A stretch of 28,643 nt of DNA from Monoraphidium neglectum. Taxonomy: Eukaryota > Chlorophyta > Chlorophyceae > Sphaeropleales > Selenastraceae. Positions 10,104-20,644 of this stretch are shown here, piece after piece; positions within the stretch are counted from its first letter, which is position 1, and every line of letters starts with the position of its first letter. The position numbers were made by a program, and so were the translations under genes. Location of the stretch: assembly GCF_000611645.1 (NCBI RefSeq), contig NW_014013232.1:1-28643 (forward strand). The letters run 5' to 3'. The notes beneath the pieces are model-generated. The model was not told the origin of the DNA, searched no databases, and saw only the letters and a list, made by a program, of their open reading frames with translations.

Positions 10104-11475
10104 TCAGGGGGTGCCAGCACTGCTGGCGCCTGTCGCTCCCGTGGTCTCAGCGCCAGGAGACGTGGCCGGGGACGGGCTGGCCTCAGCGCCTGTGACAACA
10201 GCAGGGGCCGGCAAAGGGCTTATCTCGCCGCCCGCGGCGGCGGTGGGCGCGGGGCTCGCCTCCGCGCCAGGGAGGGGTGCGGGGCTGGCCGCCTCGCTAG
10301 CGCTAGGGGCCGGGCTGCCCATCATGCCGCCACCAGCCATGGTCATGTTGCCGGTCTCGGTGGCGTTGGGGGCAGCGGCGCCCCCAGCAGAGGGGGCTGG
10401 AGACGCCGGGGGCACCGTGACAGTGGCAGCAGGTGATGCCTCGGTAGGAGCAGCGGCAGCAGCCGGCGATGCCTCAGCAGGGGCGGCGGTTGTCGTCGCT
10501 GGAGCCTCGGGAGCGGCGGTCGTGCCTGTACAAGGAGGCCGTAGAAAAGTGATTGGGCTGTAAGAAAGTGCTTGGTGGCAGCAGCAGCCGTGGTCAAAGC
10601 CGGCCATCCGAGAGGAGGCAGATGTGGGCGTGGCCAGGCTCTGCGGGACACTAGGTCGGGACTACAGGTGCGCAGCACAAAACATACGGCTCTCCGCACA
10701 ACAGCCGCAATCTTGGCTACATTGTCCAGGCTTTCAGGCAGCGGGTGATGCCTGTGAGGGATCGTGCGCCTTTCTCAGGCCCTGATAGCACGCGCCTGGT
10801 GTGCCCCTGGCATTGCCCCTCACCAGTGGTGGCCGTGCCGCCAGCCTGCAGCAACCTGGCAGGGCAGTTCAGGCGCAGATATAGGAGCACGCAGAGAGTG
10901 TGAGTATGCATGAGGGTAGGACTTGCAGGCGAAGGGGTGTGGGGTTCACGCAGAAGGGCTTTGGTCTTCGTCAACTGCTGGTGACATCACGCCACTGAAC
11001 GCACGCAAGGTCCATTGTGCAGATACTGCAACAATCATTCAGCGCCGTTGCAAGTTGTGCCAAGGGGCCGTGCCAGCACGCAGCCTTCCGGACCACCTAC
11101 TTGCGGGTGCCGCCGGCCTCGTCAGCATCGCCGTCGCTGTGGGGCGCGCCCGCAGTGGCGTTCGGTGCAGCCGCAGTGGCGTTGGGGGCGGCAGCGGTCG
11201 CGTTTGGGGCAGCCGCGGTGGGGTTGGTCGCATTGGCCTGGTCCTGCAGCAGCCTGCGGGGAGCGACGTTTCCTAAAGGGGCAGATTGCGAGGAGGTAGC
11301 TGTCAGGGCAGGGCTTAGTGCAACGTGCAAAGTCGGCTGCAATGCACTGGCTGGAGTTGGGAAAGGCAACCCACCACCTGTGACAGCGCAAGGGTAGCTT
11401 ACCGAAGCGTGCCGCGCTTGTACAGCCTGCGAGGAGGGCCATCATAGCCAGGACGGCCAGCAAGACGCGAGCCAT
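10104..11475 (-). CDS. Secreted Ala/Pro/Ser/Thr-rich protein, arabinogalactan-protein-like
   Basis: No named homologue is recognised. Four exons (11475-11403, 11272-11101, 10855-10824, 10525-10104) join in frame to give 699 bases, 232 residues. Residues 1-22 form a signal peptide (MARVLLAVLAMMALLAGCTS..). Next comes RRLLQ and three copies of an A-A-A-P-N-A-T type unit carrying N-glycosylation sequons. A short acidic stretch and a second LLQ are followed by about 150 residues dominated by AP, SP and TP dipeptides, the context in which Pro is hydroxylated and O-glycosylated in plant and algal AGPs. A Met/Gly-rich patch (NMTMAGGGMMGS) interrupts it. I see no hydrophobic tail for a GPI anchor and no folded domain. 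The 32-base third exon was chosen because it alone reconciles the phases on both sides. A cell-wall or matrix role is inference. Confidence 0.7.
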
Positions 11476-11795
11476 GGTACGGGGATCTAGGAGAAAGGCT
11501 CGGAGGACTTCAGTTGACGGCACGACGAACGGCTGCGAAGGGATTTCCGAGCCTTTTACGAGCACAAGTTTGCTCGAAAGGGTGCAAGCTGATATGAACA
11601 TCAAGCATGTCAGGACTACATCACAGTCCAAGGCTTGCTGTAAGCGCCTTTGCGCAGCTCCCGCCTTGTCACCTGCCATCCAGACTTCACTCCAGCCCGA
11701 CAGACTGCACAGCTGCTGACCCTCTGGCCACCCCTCCAAGCAATTGGAGGCCCCATGCAGGGCCGCAACACGGTGTGGATAATGGCGCCAACGCT
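11476..11795. other. Intergenic: NDUFAF7 3' UTR and AGP-like promoter
   Basis: These 320 bases lie between two genes on the minus strand. I see no coding exon. No TGTAA lies on the minus strand here, so NDUFAF7 probably uses a variant signal or one further on. Confidence 0.5.
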
Positions 11796-14700
11796 TTACT
11801 CCCCTCCGCCGCCATCGCCGCCGCCCTCAAACCCCACGGGCGCCGGCAGGCCGCCCTGCACGATCGCCATGGCCTGGTACGACCGCCCCATGCCCCCCTC
11901 GTCCTGCCCCACCAGCCGGTGGAACGCGGCCGCCAGAGCCTGGGCCTGGCCCTCTGAAGTCGCTACGTCGGCCAGCGTCTGCGCGCGCGCCTGGATGCCC
12001 AGGGACAGCAGCAGCTGCGCCTGGCTGACCGGGCCGTGGACCTCGACCTGCCATGCACATCCGATTCGAGGGTGGGCAGCTTGAGGGACAAGTAGGCCTC
12101 AGTGCACAGGGAGACCGAGAAATCCAGCGATAAGCTGAGCCGGCGGCTCGCACAAGGCAGCGCCCCGGGCGCAAACACCCGCTCGCATCCCCCCTGCACA
12201 CACTTTCCTGCTTGGCCCCAGGCCCAGGCACACTGCTCGACCCCACGCGCTGAGGGGATTGCGGCCCAGAACAGCCGCGACCCCACGCGGTCGACCAGCC
12301 GAGCTCACCGCCGCGCCGCTGCCCTCGGCCGCCAGCCGCAGCGCGCCAAAGTCGACCCACGCGCTCAGGTCCGCCGTGCCCGGCCGGCTCAGCGCGTGCA
12401 CGCCCTTGTGCTGCCGGATCGCGATCAGGGAGTCTGTGTACGGCGGCGAGCCGCGGCCGTAGTCGATGACGAGCGCGGCGCCGCCGTGTGCGCCCACGCG
12501 CAGCGCGAGGCGCTCGGCGGTGGCCATGCCGTGGGCGCTCACCTGGAAGGTGGAGGGGCGTGCGGTGAGCGGGGTCGGGCAAATTGCAGGCAGCAAGCAG
12601 GATCTGCCCCTGGCTGTTGTCCCGAGCCCCGACAAGGTGCTGACCCTTGCCAGATCTTTGGCGAAGGGAGCTCCCTGCTGCACAGCCGGCTGGGCAGGGA
12701 CAACTGCAACACCATGCACCCCCAATATCGTCAAATTCATCTTGAGCCAAACCACTGGTCGGCGGCCCCTTTTCTTGAAACGCAACAATGCCTGGCTTGC
12801 TACACCCTTGACGACACCTGCGCTGCAATACTGTTTGGGCTGCTCTCACCTCGAGCGCCTGGACGCCCCGCCGCTCCTCGTCCACGAGCGCCGCCAGCCG
12901 CCGCGGCACCAGCAGCGCCGCCGCGGGCGTCTGCCCGGGCGACAGCACGAAGCGCAGGTGGTGGGGGCCGGGGTCCGAGGGCTCGGCCACGTCCACCATC
13001 TTCTCCAGCCAGTTCCTGGGGGTGGGAGGGGCAGGGGTGGCGCGAGGGCGGGCGTGCGAATGAGTGACACCGCTCTAAATGGAATGTGGGGAAGCAAGGA
13101 CTTGAGTGAAAGCGGCGGGTGCACCTGCGCGCGATCGATGCAGCTCACGCCAACCTCAGCACAGCCACAGCTGGCTCGATAATGCAGGCCTGCGTCGCAG
13201 GCCGCCAGCAAACAGACGCCCGCACCGCGCTCGCCCCCCCTCGCCGCCAGCACGACGCCGCAGGCCCCGTCCCTTTGCACCTGCCGCCCTTGTCCCGCAC
13301 GAACTGGTGGACCGGCAGCGCGTCAAAGAACTCGTGAGCCAGGTACACAGTCGGCGGCCCCTCCTGCGGCACCTCGTCCAGGGTGGCGCGCCACCGCACG
13401 CGCACGCCCCCACCGCTGACGCTGCTCGTGCCCTCCACCGCATCCTGCCCACCACCCCCGCCCTCTCCCACGCCCGTTTCGCCGCCGCCGCTGCCGACGC
13501 CGCTGCGCTGCTCGCCGCCTGTGCACCGGAGCGCCACCCACTGCGCCCGCCTGAGGGCGGGGCTGATCTCCACCAGTTCGACTTCGAGCGCCTGTGCGAA
13601 TTCCGGGAAGCTTCCCGCGCCCCTCAGCAGGTCAGACATGAGCGTCCCGCGGCCAGGCCCCAGCTCCACCAGGCGCAGCTTTGAGGGGCGCCCCAGGTTC
13701 ATCCAGGTCACCAGGCACCACACACCCACCATCTGTGTTGTTTNNNNNNNNNNNNNNNNNNNNNNNNNNNNNNNNNNNNNNNNNNNNNNNNNNNNNNNNN
13801 NNNNNNNNNNNNNNNNNNNNNNNNNNNNNNNNNNNNNNNNNNNNNNNNNNNNNNNNNNNNNNNNNNNNNNNNNNNNNNNNNNNNNNNNNNNNNNNNNNNN
13901 NNNNNNNNNNNNNNNNNNNNNNNNNNNNNNNNNNNNNNNNNNNNNNNNNNNNNNNNNNNNNNNNNNNNNNNNNNNNNNNNNNNNNNNNNNNNNNNNNNNN
14001 NNNNNNNNNNNNNNNNNNNNNNNNNNNNNNNNNNNNNNNNNNNNNNNNNNNNNNNNNNNNNNNNNNNNNNNNNNNNNNNNNNNNNNNNNNNNNNNNNNNN
14101 NNNNNNNNNNNNNNNNNNNNNNNNNNNNNNNNNNNNNNNNNNNNNNNNNNNNNNNNNNNNNNNNNNNNNNNNNNNNNNNNNNNNNNNNNNNNNNNNNNNN
14201 NNNNNNNNNNNNNNNNNNNNNNNNNNNNNNNNNNNNNNNNNNNNNNNNNNNNNNNNNNNNNNNNNNNNNNNNNNNNNNNNNNNNNNNNNNNNNNNNNNNN
14301 NNNNNNNNNNNNNNNNNNNNNNNNNNNNNGGGGGGGGGGGGGCAGGTTGCAAGCTGTGTGGCGGGTTGGCCGAGGGGTGGGTGCTAGCTTGGGGTTTGAG
14401 TGTGGTGGCAAGAGGCATGTGTGGTTGCACATGGGCCGGGTGGCGGCATACCATGCGGGTGGGTCCCAACCGGCAGGCGGCAGGTCTGGGGATATCAATC
14501 AGTCGATGTTGTGGGTGTCACGCGTCTAATGACTCCCCAGCGCGAGGCGGGGCGTCAGCGCCTTCACGGGCGAGGCCACTGGCTGCTGCTGCTGCTGCCC
14601 CTGCTCCTGGCCTGGGGCCGGATCCTGGAGACCTGTGCCCCGCACGTCAAGGCAGCCACCTGCTGCAAACACGGCCGCAATCACCAATGCTCATTCCCCC

Positions 14701-15411
14701 CATATCAACCTTCATCGCGTCGCAATATATGAAGCGCTCCACCCACCTCCCCAAACATCTGCGAGATTTCAGGTGACGTCACAAAGTCCCCGTTGCCCCC
14801 GAAAACGTCGCGGTGCATGTAGAAGCCAGACACAGGGTTGGTCAGGGTCTCCTGCATGTACTCCGCCACACTCAGGGGGCCGCCGCGAATCTGAACGACG
14901 CCACGCGGGGAGGTTGGGGTTTTGGAGCGTCTCATCCGGGGAGAAACGCGGCTGGCTTTGATCGGCGGTTGCTGAGTCTGGTTAGGGGCCAGATGGGCCG
15001 GCAGACCCTCGGAGCGCCGGCGCTACAATAGACAGTATGCGTGGGGCGTGTCCTGCTGCACTGGTAGTGGTCTCTAAGGGAGTGGCGCACCAGTATGCGG
15101 TTGCGGATCGAGTGCAGCAGGGGCGTCTCCTGCTCCTTGCCAGACGTGCTGGGGGGTGCTTCTCGCGCGCCTTCGGTGCCTGCTTTGGGGGCGCCTATCA
15201 AGCCACTGCCAACAGGACCATTGCCGCTACTGCTGCTGCTACTGCTGCTGCCGCTGCTAAAGGCTTGTATGAAGCCAGGCCCCTGCAGGAGCCCCATGCT
15301 CGTTTTGGCACCGTCGCCGCGGTCGCCTGCCGCCCACTGGCTGGCACAATACTGGGACGCTGCCACATGTACGAGGTGGCGACATAATCGCGTTGAACTG
15401 GTCAAAATCAT
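11796..15411 (-). CDS. NDUFAF7: NDUFAF7, mitochondrial protein arginine methyltransferase (complex I assembly)
   Basis: This is a MidA/DUF185-family SAM-dependent methyltransferase. The animal protein dimethylates an Arg of NDUFS2 early in respiratory complex I assembly. Exons: 15411-15091, 14890-14747, 13732-13281, 13015-12850, 12542-12309, 12047-11796; 522 residues, all frames joining exactly. Residues 1-28 look like a mitochondrial presequence (MILTSSTRLCRHLVHVAASQ..), followed by a run of eight Ser. Landmarks are GGPLSVAEYMQETLTNP, GDFVTSPEISQMFGE, the SAM motif LRLVELGPGRGTL, YLAHEFFDALPVHQF, LRFVLSPGQTPA, ALVIDYG, SRPGTADLSAWVDF and a C-terminal HGPVSQAQLLLSLGI. A Gly/Glu/Ser-rich insert of about 45 residues lies between SAM motif I and the HEFFDALPV motif. 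The assembly gap falls wholly within the 13733-14746 intron, so no coding is lost. A downstream ATG at 15297 is an alternative start without the presequence. Confidence 0.95.
13744..14329. other. Assembly gap (586 N) inside an NDUFAF7 intron
   Basis: 586 undetermined bases, followed directly by a run of 13 G (14330-14342). The flanking exons join in frame and in register with the family (FGE then MVGVW), so the gap lies in intron sequence. The G run suggests that sequencing failed in a homopolymer. Confidence 0.97.
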
Positions 15412-16139
15412 GAGGTCATTGAGAGAAAGGCAACTTGATCTCACAGACGTCACCCAGATCGGTGACTGCAAACGGTTCCTGCTGCCGATTGCAAAGAACC
15501 ACAATCTACCGTGAAGTTTGGTGCATCGACGTGCGATAATGCGTATCATAATGTCATCGTACAATCAAACTCACCAGTGCAAAATTGTTGCGTGATCAAC
15601 AAACTCCCAAAATTTCACTGTATCAGATGTACAGCTGCGTGCTTTCAATGTCTGTTTGTTCTGATCATGTTCATCGATGTCCCTCTGAAACCTAGATGGC
15701 CGACCTTGCTGGCGACAGTAGGAGCGTGGGATGATCCGCACACAGCATGCTGCATTGACACGCCCAGCGGAGGCACATACCCGAGACGATGAGGCGGACA
15801 GGTGCCGCTCAGAGCTTTTTCTGCCCGGGTGCCTGCTGACCGCAGCTGCTTGCGGCGCTTGAGAGCCCGAGCCCAGCGGACTGCCAGGTCGGTGGCGGCG
15901 ATGGCGCGAGCGTTGCTGCTCCGCTCCCTGGGCATTGCAAAGGGCAAAGCCACGTCCGCCCTTGCAGGCAACAGGTGTGCATGAAGAACCAGGGCGTGAC
16001 CACAAGTGTGTTAATAGAAGTGGATGACGCATCCGCAGCGCGATTTGACGGCGATTGTCCGCGTCGCACCTCGGTTGAGCGTGCGCACACAGGATATCAG
16101 CGCAGGAGGTCCCTCCAACCGCCTGCAACAAGCAGGAGG

Positions 16140-16235
16140 CCAGCAGCACAATCAGCAGGAACAGCAGTGGCAGCAGCACCAGCAACAAGTATACCAGCAG
16201 ATCAGCAGCAGCAGCAGCAGGAGCAGCAGCAATAA
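16140..16235. repeat. CAG/CAA-rich trinucleotide repeat
   Basis: Imperfect CAG, CAA and AGC triplets. Read forward they give Gln or Ser runs; read in reverse, Leu runs. These produce open frames on both strands that are compositional, not evidence of a gene. Confidence 0.75.
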
Positions 16236-16355
16236 TGGCGGAGCTGCGGGACCAGGAGCCTCATGCCTGCTGATGAGGCAGACATGCTGCTTCAAGGCAT
16301 GCACGTAAGCCAGCGCCTCCGCCGCCGGCGCTGGCGGCGGCGCCGGCCGCAAGAG

Positions 16356-16379
16356 AGCAGTACAGCTGGCCGTACTGCT
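16356..16379. repeat. Inverted repeat with 8-bp arms (AGCAGTAC / GTACTGCT)
   Basis: A perfect 8-bp stem with an 8-base loop, followed at once by a run of G. It lies in the region upstream of the first silk-like gene. No function can be assigned. Confidence 0.7.
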
Positions 16380-16915
16380 GGGGGGGGGGGGCAAGGCTAC
16401 CGGGGCGCCAGGCATAAAGCTGCAGCCGTGCCATGGCTGCCTCTCAGGTGTTGTGTTGGAAAGAGTGCTACAAGGCCAGGTGGCAGCAGTAGGCGCACGA
16501 GCAGCCACGCACGCTGCTGCAGCAGGCGGCTCTGCCGCAGCAAGAGATGCCGCTGGCTGCAACGTGCAGGCCAGCACGCTGAGATATTGATAGCGAGTGT
16601 GTGTGCACATCACCTGTGGCGGTGCGAAGGGTCGTCTGTCTCGCCGTGATTGCTGATGGCAGTGATTGGCGCTGTGCGGGTCGAATGTGTCGTGGCAGCT
16701 GAAACATCGCCGCAGTGAAACTTGCACGCAACACTTCAGTCGTCTATGTAGGCCACAGCCGGACGTTGTGTCATGATTGACTCTAGCTGTCCTTGCCACT
16801 TTGCGTGCCAACTTGCACAAGCCTCAACTCATCATTGACAGGGGTCCACATCAGCTCGAAGCTGATCGCCCTTGATTGCCCCACCAGCCTGTCAAAGAAC
16901 GTAAATTTACAGGCC

Positions 16916-19900
16916 ATGGCCTGCCACAAGCTTCCGCTGGTGTTGGGCCTCGCAATCCTGGGTAAGCCGCGGTTGCGAACGATTTCCGAGATGGTGATTC
17001 CGTCAGACTTTCAGCATCTGCCCTCGGATGGGACTCTAAACTGCTGATACCTGCATTCAAATGTCTGCAGCCACCTGCATGGCCTCGCGGATGCCCCTGC
17101 AAGTCGACGGTGGGGCGCAGGCGGGCGCCCTGTCGCAGGCCGGTGGCGGCCAAGCCAACGCAGTCGCGCAGAGCCTTGCCACTGGCAACGCGCAGGTAAA
17201 CTTAGCCCAAACATCAACGTGTATCTCTAAAATTATTTTCATGCGGGCCGAGGTCTGCGGCTCACCACCGCTCTTGACACAGCACAACTGATCATGCTGC
17301 GTTGGCACCCACCCACACCCAGGCCGCTGCCAAAGCCATCGCCAGCGCCGGCACGGGCGGCTCGCAGGCTGCTGGACAGGTAAGCCTAGCACATTATATA
17401 TGGATTGATGTTGGAGCCTGTGATGTCCTTGCCAACTGCATGACTCAGTGCTCCCCTGGCCAACTGACGGCTGTCATCATGAGTAGCTGCTAGCAGCTGC
17501 GCGCCACCCCCTCTGACAGAGGAGCCTGCTGGTGGCGCCCTCACACAACGCGTCCCACATTGCTCTCGCCCCTTCTTGCGCCAGGCTCTGGCGCAAACCG
17601 CTGCGCAAGGGGGCGGCCAGTCTGCCGCTGCAGCAAAGGCCGTGGCGCAGGCAGCCCAGCAAGGTTTGCCGAGGGCTGCTTTGCAGCACCTCCGCAAGCC
17701 GTGCAACGATAGACACTCTGTATACTTGCAGCCTCAGCCGCACGCGTGCAAAGCCAAGATCCGCTAAACCCCCCTGTGATGCGAAGCCCTAGTCTCCTCG
17801 TCACGCGCCTACATCACCCCTCCCGCCCCTACCCCACCCCTCCCACCTTGCTGTCCACTCGTTTCCTTACTCCAGCGCCCGACTCAACAGCCGCTGCCGT
17901 GAGCCAAGCACTAGCCCAGTCCCAGGCAACCGGCAACTCAAAAGCAGTCGCGCAGGCGCTGTCCCAGGCCGTCAACGAGGGTGGCGGTGCCGCCGCGCAG
18001 GCTGTCGCCCAAGCGTACGCACAGGTGATGTCCTGCATGCTCGGGGACATGTTCTGGGCAGCCACTGTGGCGGCGCCAGGAACATTTGAGTCTGCGTACA
18101 TTTGGATGCTTTGGTCGCATGAACGGCACTCCTGGCTACTGGCTGCTCATGATACCGCTTGCTTGTTGGCCAGCAGCCCGACCTCGCAAACACACACGTC
18201 CTTTCAAGCCAGTTCCGCCCTCAGGCTACGGCTTGTGTGGGATGCTGCCGGTACTGAGTCATGGCTCGGTCGCTGATTGCTGCCGCACCACCGCCCTCCC
18301 ACCGACAGACCGTCGGCCAGGGCAACAGCGCTGCCGCCGCTGAAGCCATCGCCCAAGGCGCGGCCGCAGGCGGGGCTGAATCTGATGCTCAGGCCAAGGT
18401 GAGTTCGCATGGACGCCAAGGCGTACGTTGTCGTCTTGCTCGCAGTAACTGAGGGTGAAGTGTGACCAGGTGCGCACCTGCTTTTGGTTCTTGTCTAGAT
18501 GTCGCCTGTCGATTCCCCCTCAACTCATACGCCTTGCAGGCCCTTTCGTCCGCCTTTGCGAGCGGCGGAGGCACGGCGCAGGCCGTGGCGCAGGCGACCG
18601 CCGAGGCATACGGGCGCCAGCCTGAGCCTGTCGTGCTCACCCTGACCAAGGCCATCACACAGGCCAACAGCGACCCCGCCCAGGTAAGCGGGCTGTCCGG
18701 ATCTTACTTTTGCTCTTTGCGCTTAAGAAATGATGCCTGGCAAAATACACAGCGCTGCATGTCCTGAGCTGTTCAGGGCCCACGCAGGTGATCAAGGGGT
18801 TCAGATTCCAGGCGCATTCTTGAACTCCCCACACTTGGGCTCATTTGTGCTGGACGGAGCTGACAACCAACGGAGCAGCAACGAAGCATCAATGTGCAAA
18901 GCACACACCAGCGCCTAGCCGGCCGGCATTTCTCATGCGACTGAAAATGTCCCTTGTCAAACGCGTGCCCACGCACACCCGCCAGGTGGGCCCGGCGTCC
19001 AGCGCCATTGCCAAGGCGCTGCTGGCGGGCGGCAACCAGGCCAAGGTTTTCGCGGCTGGCCTCCAGGCCGCCGTTCAGGCCGGGGGCTGCAACGCTGCCA
19101 ACAACATCCTCCGCAGTGAGCAGCCTTGGCCCGCGGCCACACCACGTGCGCGTGTCGCGCTCAACGCATGTTAGTGCTGTTGCGGCACGGCGACTCTGGT
19201 TGAGAGGAGAATGAAGAGGCGTGGTGCCATCAGTGATGCCAGCAGTGTTTTCGGCGTCACAGCAGAAACCATGGCCCTGTTTCCCCGGATTGGAGCCCAA
19301 CAAGCACATCCCCAAAGCCTGTGGCTGGTTGCTCGCCGCGGCCGGCTCTCTTTCTACTCCTGTGCGCGTACCCATCCCCCTGATGCAGACCTGGAGGCGG
19401 CCGCCAGTGCCCAAGGGGGTGGCCGCGACGCTATTGCCCAGGCCCTATCCACCAACGGGGCCAGCAACGTCATTCGATGCGTGAGTTCTTGCAGCAATGA
19501 AATGCAAGAGCAAGAAAGCCATGCGTGAACAGCTGGTTTGTCACAGGCCCCCCTGGACGGACAGCGGGTGCTACCAGTGCGCAGCTATTGCTGCTTCCTG
19601 AAGGACGGCTGGCTCGTTCACGCCGGCGCTGCATCTGCAGCTCATTTAGTTGTAATGACATGACTATGGATGCCGCTTAACCAGCATGAATGCCCTCATC
19701 ACTTTCTGCGCCGACGTCTTCCCCTTTCGCCGCAGCTGTATCCCTCCTGCGCAAGCCAGTTCGGCATCGGCAACTGCTGCAGCCAGGGCGGCTCGGCTGA
19801 CTGCGCCTGCGTGGCCGGCGTGTGCAACTTCAGGCGCGTGACACAGGACCCCCTGGTGTGGGAGTCTCGCTTCAACCAGCAGCGCTGCGTGTGCCCTTGA
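16916..19900 (+). CDS. Secreted Ala/Gln/Gly-rich silk-like protein A with Cys-rich C-terminal domain
   Basis: Not a family I can name; function unknown. Ten exons: 16916-16961, 17071-17195, 17323-17379, 17585-17663, 17876-18024, 18309-18398, 18540-18683, 18986-19115, 19389-19480, 19736-19900. They join in frame to 1077 bases, 358 residues. Exon 1 starts a signal peptide (MACHKLPLVLGLAILG). Exons 2-9 each carry one Ala/Gln-rich block ending near Gly-rich turns, e.g. [29 protein letters not shown] and [20 protein letters not shown]. Such blocks suggest helices separated by turns. Exon 10 encodes 54 residues with eight Cys and ends RCVCP. Cys in exons 8 (GGCN) and 9 (final residue) bring the module region plus tail to ten. 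No catalytic motif or membrane anchor is visible. Composition resembles spider silk or other Ala-rich structural proteins, but this is similarity of composition, not shown homology. Gene B downstream is a paralogue. Confidence 0.85.
19736..19897 (+). other. Cys-rich C-terminal domain of silk-like protein A
   Basis: A separate terminal exon of 54 residues. Counting the last Cys of the preceding exon, the spacing is C-x4-C-x8-CC-x7-C-x-C-x4-C-x20-C-x-C. Conserved residues shared with gene B include FGIG/LGIG, GGSADC, FRRV, PLxWExRF and RCVC. Disulfide cross-linking or a small folded cap is inferred; I do not recognise the domain. Confidence 0.75.
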
Positions 19901-20644
19901 ATACTACGGTGTTGTGAGAATTCACTCAACCAATGCGGGACCTGCAACAAGTCCTGCTGTGGTCACGCATGTACACTTCCGGGCAGCAGATTTTGCAGCA
20001 CACCTCTTTTGGCAGACCCCTGTTGGATAAAAACAGAGGTCTGACAGCGAGCAGGCTGCAATGTTGCAGCAACTAGCTGCTTGTGATGCACCAGCACTTT
20101 GATGCAGATGTTGCTCAATGTGATGTTTTTGGTGTTGTGTAAGACGCGTCGACCAAAGTTTGGCGTGGAATGCTACCCAATACAGAGGACAGACCGCCTG
20201 TTAGTCTTTGGATCCCCACACGGCAGACGAGCGTTGTGGCAACCCTAAGGTGGCGCAAGTGCATCGACAATGCAACAATCTTATGTGGTAGCTGATACCC
20301 TGCTGGCCTGACGGGGTGGATGAGCTGCCTGGCGGGAGGTCACCTGGCAGTTGGGGCGGTTGTTGTGCAGCACTGTCAGCGGCCGCCGTGTCGTCATCCT
20401 CGGCTGCGGTGAGCTTCCTGCTGCCAAGCTGCCTAAGCTCGCAGCAGGTGGCAGCACACAGGTGCATCAGGTGCTTTGCTTGGTAGTATTTCTCCACAAC
20501 ATATGAGTGCATGCGCACCCCATCCGGATCCAGATCAGTGCACCTCGGCTTCAGGTCGCCTGCCCTACACCCTTGCTGCCTCCGCCCTGGTGGTTATTGC
20601 CTTCACGCCGCCTTGCTGCAACTACAACATCTCGAATTGTCCAC
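19901..20644. other. Intergenic: silk-like A 3' UTR and silk-like B promoter
   Basis: These 744 bases lie between the tandem paralogues. The A-gene TGTAA is at 20138. The minus strand carries an open stretch of about 290 bases (roughly 20290-20575) with a protein-like but unidentified composition. I see no TATA box for gene B. Confidence 0.5.
20138..20142 (+). terminator. TGTAA polyadenylation signal, silk-like A
   Basis: TGTAA, about 240 bases after the gene A stop codon. Confidence 0.55.

Larger units (their letters stand above)
15412..16915. other. Divergent intergenic region between NDUFAF7 and the first silk-like gene
   Basis: These 1.5 kb hold the promoters of two divergent genes. From 15500 to 15700 the sequence is AT-richer than its surroundings. 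CAG/CAA repeats fill 16140-16235 and an inverted repeat lies at 16356-16379. One small two-exon frame on the plus strand (15901-15974 joined to 16106-16235) is possible but unsupported. No recognisable domain is found on either strand. Confidence 0.45.

Noticed and set aside
13744..14329. Open frames running through the gap on both strands
   Set aside because: They are artefacts of translating undetermined bases.
15571..16188. Minus-strand frame with a Leu-rich signal-like start
   Set aside because: The hydrophobic start is the CAG repeat read in reverse; the rest has no recognisable domain and no consistent splice structure.
16152..16820. Minus-strand 222-codon open frame
   Set aside because: It runs through the same trinucleotide repeat into Leu and Cys runs; low complexity and no family motif.
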